Of a DNA stretch of 10,251 bases, positions 7,401-10,251 are shown piece after piece. Below the pieces are notes generated by a model that saw only the letters and a program-made list of their open reading frames with translations, was not told where the DNA came from and searched no databases. The stretch comes from JBDTLH01 sp039934875. GTDB taxonomy: Bacteria; Acidobacteriota; Terriglobia; Terriglobales; Acidobacteriaceae. Made by a program: the position numbers and the translations under genes. The stretch spans positions 1-10,251 of the forward strand of contig JBDTLH010000282.1 of the NCBI GenBank assembly GCA_039934875.1. The letters are read 5' to 3'. How positions within the stretch are numbered: position 1 is the first letter of the stretch; every line of letters begins with the position of its first letter.

Positions 7401-8651
7401 GCGAATCGAAGCCCGCACCCGCAGGAATTCGGCCCGCGCGGGCCCTTCGATCTGCAGCTTGCTCACCTGCTGCTCGGCCAGCGCGACCTGCTGCTTTGCC
7501 TCGGCATCTTGACCCGTCGCCTTTAACAGCTCTGCCAGGTTGAGGCGCAGTTGGATGGGATACAAGAGGCCCTCGGGCACCGCCTCCGGCATGCGGGCAA
7601 GCGCCAGTTTGAACTCGCGAATCGCATCCTGGGGCCGCTTCTCCTGCCGCGCTATGGCCGCCTTCAGCGCGTGCACGCGATATTGATCGGGATCAATCGC
7701 CGCCGCGCGCTGTACATATTGCTTGGCCTTGGCCAGATCGTTCAGCCGGAGTTGTGCCTGCCCGGCGTTCAATTGATATCCGATATTGCGCGGATCCATT
7801 CCCGCAACCCTCGCCCAGGTCGCCGCTGACGCCTTCATGTTCCCCGCCAGTTCATAGGTATAGGCGAGATCGGCGAGCACATCGGGTTTCTGCGCCGGCG
7901 CGCTCTTCAAGGTGGCGATCGCGCCCGGAAAATCCTTTTCTTCGCGCTGATAGGTCGCTACTGCCCGGAATATATCGGTGTTTCTTGGGTCCACTCGCCG
8001 CGCCTTGGCGACCATCTCCTTGGCCTTGTCCGGCTGCTTCAATTTCATGTAGGCAATCGCCATCAGCAGCTCGGAATGCGCCGACGGACGTTTCGCCTCT
8101 GCCCGTTGCAGGATGCTGAGGCCCCGCTGCAAGTCGTTGGTGCGCATGAAGAGTTCCCCCGCCAGCAGCATGTCGTTGGTGCGCTCCGGATGCGAATTCA
8201 CCACCTGTAGCAACAAGCGCTTCGCGTCTTCCACCCGCCCCATCTTGTCATAAGTCTGCGCCAGCCCGGAGAGCCCATCGGGAGCGCCCGGCTGCAACTT
8301 CAAACCACGCAAATACGCCTGCTCGGATTCATTGAGCTTGCTGGCCAACCGCGCGGAGTACCCGTAGAGAAACCACAACTGAGGATTCCCCGGCGCCGCC
8401 TCGGTCGCCTGCTTGGCATAAGTCGCCGCGAGCACCGGATTCCCATGCTTCAACGCATCGTTTGCGCCGCGCGCCAGCCGGGCCACCCCAATGCTGGTGC
8501 CAAAGCCGCTCGGACCGGCTTGCGCCGGGGCCTCCGACTTACCTTTTTTTGGCGCATTGCTGCTGCCTCCCACATTGAACGTCTGCGCGTTGGCTGCGAC
8601 GGTAAAGCATGAGGTAAATAGCAAGAATCTGAAAATTTGCTTGCGAAGCAT
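4473..8651 (-). CDS. Giant TPR-solenoid / outer-membrane beta-barrel protein, candidate polysaccharide exporter, 1392 aa
   Basis: An N-terminal signal peptide is clear: MLRKQIFRFLLFTSCFTVAA with a likely cut after Ala22 (A-N-A | Q-T-F). A short Lys/Pro/Ala-rich linker (31-50) follows. From about 55 to 1040 the protein is an almost continuous array of tetratricopeptide repeats. A textbook example lies near 680-715 (EAYVNRGYVYNDQQNAVAAL and then LKDFDQALKLQPENG). From about 1060 to the end there is a region of alternating aromatic strands with Gly/Asn turns, and the final residues RPVIRLTLF end in Phe, the usual BAM recognition signal. This order (TPRs then a barrel of about 330 residues) is that of BcsC, PgaA, PelB and NfrA-like outer-membrane proteins, which pass exopolysaccharide across the outer membrane. 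It is longer than those families. The ATG at 8651 is chosen because it begins the signal peptide; there is no clear SD. A GTG at 8801 has a modest SD but would bury the signal peptide 50 residues inside. It is the first gene of the operon. Confidence 0.93.
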   Translation of the reverse strand: MLRKQIFRFLLFTSCFTVAANAQTFNVGGSSNAPKKGKSEAPAQAGPSGFGTSIGVARLARGANDALKHGNPVLAATYAKQATEAAPGNPQLWFLYGYSARLASKLNESEQAYLRGLKLQPGAPDGLSGLAQTYDKMGRVEDAKRLLLQVVNSHPERTNDMLLAGELFMRTNDLQRGLSILQRAEAKRPSAHSELLMAIAYMKLKQPDKAKEMVAKARRVDPRNTDIFRAVATYQREEKDFPGAIATLKSAPAQKPDVLADLAYTYELAGNMKASAATWARVAGMDPRNIGYQLNAGQAQLRLNDLAKAKQYVQRAAAIDPDQYRVHALKAAIARQEKRPQDAIREFKLALARMPEAVPEGLLYPIQLRLNLAELLKATGQDAEAKQQVALAEQQVSKLQIEGPARAEFLRVRASIRASDDTPESLRAAEQDLQDAMKLDPKNTLIELQYANLLWREKRPREAQKLFQAVLAADPHNRFALEGMGYLMRDENNIAAAERYFRTLATDYPDDFVPYLALGDMYTSLHRYQDALAQYDKGYALQRDNAPLIANAANAALELHKIDLAKTWLDRSTPEMDADVRIMRERERYLFYRGDYNRSAELGYAVLKQLPEDRNASVYLAYDLYDMGRRDDVLALASKYENIIPYEPNFPLLEGHVHRQSQLLDQAVDDYTRAIARDKNMVEAYVNRGYVYNDQQNAVAALKDFDQALKLQPENGTAFLGRSFANLELKRSAAALEDAGRAQHVMGNSGPIELALATADRQLHRLNDAETHYRAALRYTPTDITLWLALADTLYEGRHFTGSIDALNEAIKLDAHDPLIYAELAHDYAQLRQKDNTLRAIQQAESEGGDQAGVLLATGDAMLTLGNRKAALQRFGRALNAPDANRVDVRLALARLFASEGRFEDAKQQISLGFSDARIGESTPVTADNMIVAGNLFLYMHDYELAGKFYDRARQAGAPEQQVALGEANTYLAQGDSTHAEAALAAYGNPAENLDDYDYQIALATYYQQKNDLSRSMVAFARASQLSTNPADFSLLDSARYTAAQHGLNLTQNLTVASDTSFSPIFEDSTIYALDAKLLSTGGATLPPPRANYEIRQTTGFRYAPDGWVPITASWQVRDARGKFSYPALNQIINRNTVDTSLAAGVNPVLHFGQQRVSLDGGLEFTIRRDTLDPIALNENLLRPYLFVETSPLFNWLTVRANGFRESGPFTLQKQNSKEYFGKIEFQVGRPWGHTSLITGYTADDLQFRPLIREFFTTSTYAGLQHKFGQRLTVTGLAEIVRSWRVQDTFYATSQALAPGANIDARLKRNWSLNAFGTWQSNKTIGAYDNVQSGFFISYTRPLSQTVNDGFGAVPVEYPLKLSFGLQEESFMNFTGVGQTTVIRPVIRLTLF

Positions 8652-8685
8652 TAATTTATAATCCGCTCTGACCGGCGATTTAGCT

Positions 8686-8695
8686 GCACCGGTGC
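8686..8695. repeat. 10-bp perfect palindrome GCACCGGTGC
   Basis: A self-complementary site 35-44 bases upstream of the TPR/barrel start codon. Its position would suit a dimeric regulator, but a 10-base GC-rich palindrome can occur by chance and no partner half-site is seen. Confidence 0.3.
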
Positions 8696-8882
8696 TCCCG
8701 TACCGCCTTGGATTACCGTAGCATCTCTGTCTTTCGAATGAAACCGACAAAGAGTCATTGGATGCGAGGTGAGCTGCCGAAGTTGGGCGTGGCCTTCCCA
8801 CCGCCTCTTGCTGCGAGAGCGGCTTTCAATTTTGCACAGAAATTCGGCAGTGCTCCGCTCCAGAAACCCATTCTGCTGCATT

Positions 8883-8888
8883 TAGAAT
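8883..8888 (+). promoter_or_regulatory. Possible -10 element (TAGAAT) for the plus-strand gene
   Basis: It matches five of six bases of TATAAT and lies about 98 bases before the TTG start. No acceptable -35 lies 16-18 bases upstream, so this is weak evidence. Confidence 0.2.
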
Positions 8889-8915
8889 CAAACATGGCGT
8901 AAGCGCGCGGCGTTT

Positions 8916-8936
8916 GCGTTTCAGACGCTGAAGCGC
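8916..8936. repeat. Inverted repeat, two 9-base arms with a 3-base loop
   Basis: Arms GCGTTTCAG and CTGAAGCGC pair over nine positions (one G-U) around ACG. It sits 50-70 bases before the plus-strand start and could be a leader hairpin or an operator in the divergent region. No U-run follows, so it is not an intrinsic terminator for plus-strand transcription. Confidence 0.45.
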
Positions 8937-8972
8937 TCTCCCATTTATTTGCAATCCATGTTCGCGACAAGC

Positions 8973-8977
8973 GGAGG
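8973..8977 (+). promoter_or_regulatory. Strong Shine-Dalgarno GGAGG selecting a TTG start
   Basis: GGAGG is followed by 8 bases and then TTG at 8986-8988, in frame with the membrane protein. The next in-frame ATG, at 9025, has only a poorly spaced AGAGAG and overlaps a GGCGCC hairpin. The TTG is therefore preferred. Confidence 0.6.
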
Positions 8978-8985
8978 CAGCACCT

Positions 8986-10251
8986 TTGATTGAAAATTCT
9001 ATTTACAGAGAGCCGGGCGCCGCCATGGCGCCACGGACATCGCTACCAGCTATTATATTGCTGGCGCTTGCGGTGCACGGCCCTTTGTTGCTGATGCAGT
9101 TGCCGTTGCACTCTTACGACGCCAACACCCATATCTTTTTCGCCTCGCACTATGCCAACCACTGGTTCGATCCCTGGAACCTGAAGTGGTTCGCCGGCTT
9201 TTCGCAGACTACTTATCCCCCGCTGGTGCACCAATGGATTGCCCTCTTCTCCCACATCATGGGGCTGGGCCTGGCCTACATGCTGGTGCAGCTCATCGCT
9301 ATTTTGCTGCTTCCCGTGGGTATGCTCCGCTTCGCGCGCCTCTGGGTGGACGAACGCTCCGCCACGTATGCCGCTATCGGCAGTATCTTCCTTGGTTCGC
9401 TCGCGATGTTGGTTTACCAATCGGGACAATTGCCCAACATCTTCGCTTCGGTCCTGGTGCTCAACGCGCTGCCCTATGGCTACGAGTGGTTGCGCCGCGG
9501 CGGCTTCCGCGACATGCTCAAGGCGCTCTTCATCCTGCTCGCCGCCGGAGCTGCCCACCACGTTACCGCTCTCTTCGGAGTCATTCTATTCGCCACCCCA
9601 GTCATTATTTTGGCTTGGCTCAACCGGCACGACGGCGTAGATGAGGAGGACAGACAGGCCAGCACCCTCGGCATTCTGGGCCGCACCATCCTGCTTGGAG
9701 TGCTGCTCCTGATTGGCATCGCAATCGTTCTCGCTCCTTACTGGATCCAATTGCGCGCCAACCCCATCAATCAGGCCCCCATTGCCCACGGATCGCGCGA
9801 CAACTACCTTCTCAATACCTTTAGCGGGCTGAATTTCTGGATCATCCCCTGGGGAGCGATGATGCTCGCCATCCCGTACATCTTCTGGAAGGGCTGCACC
9901 CGCCTCCGTCTGGCCCCGCTCTTCGTCTTCTGGTGGATCACCACCATGATCGGACTCGGAGGCACCACTCCGGTCGCGCGCTTCCTGCTCGGGCGCGCCT
10001 TCGAGGTCCTCACCTTCGAGCGCTTCACCTATTGGGCGACTTTGATGGCACTCCCCTTCGTCGGACTGTTGGCAGCACACCTGATCGAGCGCTACTCCAT
10101 CAAGGCGCTGGTCGGGCTTTCTATCCTCTCCGTCCTCACCTGCGCCACCTCAATCGCCTGGACGACTTTCCACCCCATCGCCAATGCGAACTTCGCTCCC
10201 GACCCGATCATCAACTTCATGAATCGCGACCAGCACAACCGCTTCCGCTAC
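8986..10251 (+). CDS. Multi-pass membrane protein, PTPS-related / GT-C-like glycosyltransferase candidate (3' end outside window)
   Basis: 422 codons are visible with no stop before the window edge. Hydrophobic segments lie near residues 20-38, 94-113, 125-145, 150-166, 178-208, 229-251, 282-300, 308-325, 350-366 and 373-393. After the first segment there is an outer loop HSYDANTHIFFASHYANHW (42-60) with Asp45 and His49, then WNLKWFAGFSQTTYPPLVHQ (64-83). This Asp-containing first loop followed by 'W-x-G-x-x-x-x-Y-P-P-L' is how I recall the membrane family called 6-pyruvoyl-tetrahydropterin-synthase-related. Despite its name, that family resembles GT-C glycosyltransferases that use polyprenyl-phosphate sugars. 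AAHHVTAL (189-196) and FERFTYW (344-350) also fit. No pterin synthase activity is implied. The start is TTG at 8986 (strong SD); starting at ATG 9025 would remove 13 residues before the first membrane segment. It is divergent from the glycan operon and may glycosylate lipid-linked or surface glycan. The family call rests on memory of motifs. Confidence 0.8.
   Translation, partial: MIENSIYREPGAAMAPRTSLPAIILLALAVHGPLLLMQLPLHSYDANTHIFFASHYANHWFDPWNLKWFAGFSQTTYPPLVHQWIALFSHIMGLGLAYMLVQLIAILLLPVGMLRFARLWVDERSATYAAIGSIFLGSLAMLVYQSGQLPNIFASVLVLNALPYGYEWLRRGGFRDMLKALFILLAAGAAHHVTALFGVILFATPVIILAWLNRHDGVDEEDRQASTLGILGRTILLGVLLLIGIAIVLAPYWIQLRANPINQAPIAHGSRDNYLLNTFSGLNFWIIPWGAMMLAIPYIFWKGCTRLRLAPLFVFWWITTMIGLGGTTPVARFLLGRAFEVLTFERFTYWATLMALPFVGLLAAHLIERYSIKALVGLSILSVLTCATSIAWTTFHPIANANFAPDPIINFMNRDQHNRFRY
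9016..9032 (+). repeat. GGCGCC hairpin over the internal ATG
   Basis: Two GGCGCC copies (9016-9021 and 9027-9032) can pair with a 5-base loop. The ATG at 9025 lies in the loop and first stem base, which would hinder initiation there and fits the use of the TTG upstream. Confidence 0.4.

Larger units (their letters stand above)
8652..8985. other. Divergent intergenic region with no convincing gene
   Basis: These 334 bases separate the minus-strand glycan operon from the plus-strand membrane protein. Both promoters must lie here or just inside the genes. Short frames occur on both strands but lack ribosome sites and recognisable protein. Visible structure: a TAGAAT -10-like element on plus (8883-8888), a 21-base imperfect inverted repeat (8916-8936), a 10-base perfect palindrome (8686-8695) and an AT-rich stretch next to the TPR start (8652-8663). 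No consensus -35 was found for either direction. Confidence 0.7.

Noticed and set aside
8580..8651. Lipoprotein reading of the exporter's signal sequence at Cys15
   Set aside because: The residues before the Cys (L-F-T-S) do not make a good lipobox, and a standard A-N-A cleavage site follows at Ala22.
8652..8801. Longer form of the TPR/barrel protein starting at GTG 8801
   Set aside because: It would place a clear signal peptide 50 residues inside the protein, after a low-quality Arg/Ser-rich stretch, despite a modest AGAGG site before the GTG.
8651..8970. Small minus-strand frames in the intergenic region (from 8970 and 8881)
   Set aside because: They have no Shine-Dalgarno site and no recognisable protein character. 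The TAATG junction at 8651 is noted only as a minor possibility.
9043..10080. Minus-strand frames opposite the membrane protein
   Set aside because: The translations are Glu/Gln/Arg-rich antisense shadows of hydrophobic codons. The plus strand has a coherent multi-pass protein.

Overview
The window looks like part of an exopolysaccharide (or other cell-surface glycan) locus from a diderm, GC-rich bacterium. The diderm cell plan is supported by a giant secreted protein that combines a classical signal peptide, a long TPR solenoid and a C-terminal outer-membrane beta-barrel ending in Phe. The gene style fits Acidobacteriota (Terriglobia-like), but that placement is an inference from gene content and composition. 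No rRNA or marker gene is present to test it.

Layout. From about 8651 down to base 1 everything reads on the minus strand as one tightly packed operon. In transcription order it holds: a 1392-aa TPR/beta-barrel protein (8651-4473); a 48-bp gap; a GT4-type glycosyltransferase (4424-3162); a protein with a degenerate nucleotidyltransferase-like N-terminus and a left-handed beta-helix (3171-1999); a single-domain STAS protein (2012-1644); a Wzx/MATE-type polysaccharide flippase (1630-296); and the first 99 codons of an unrecognised gene (299 to beyond base 1). Four of the five junctions are overlaps or a 13-bp gap, which suggests translational coupling. A 334-bp divergent intergenic region (8652-8985) carries inverted repeats and a weak promoter-like element. 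It separates the operon from a plus-strand multi-pass membrane protein (8986 to beyond 10251) of the PTPS-related / GT-C-like type. That gene most likely starts at a TTG with an excellent Shine-Dalgarno sequence.

How the parts may work together (inference). The GT4 enzyme would build a lipid-linked glycan on the inner face of the cytoplasmic membrane and the flippase would move it to the periplasm. The TPR/barrel protein would guide polymer through the periplasm and out across the outer membrane. The STAS protein could act as a phosphorylation-controlled switch, as SypA does in Vibrio fischeri biofilm control. The beta-helix protein, whose pyrophosphorylase signature is missing, is more likely structural or regulatory than a standard sugar-nucleotide synthase. 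The window shows no polymerase, priming transferase, Wza-type exporter, co-polymerase or STAS-partner kinase/phosphatase. No mobile elements, CRISPR arrays, tRNAs or rRNAs were seen.
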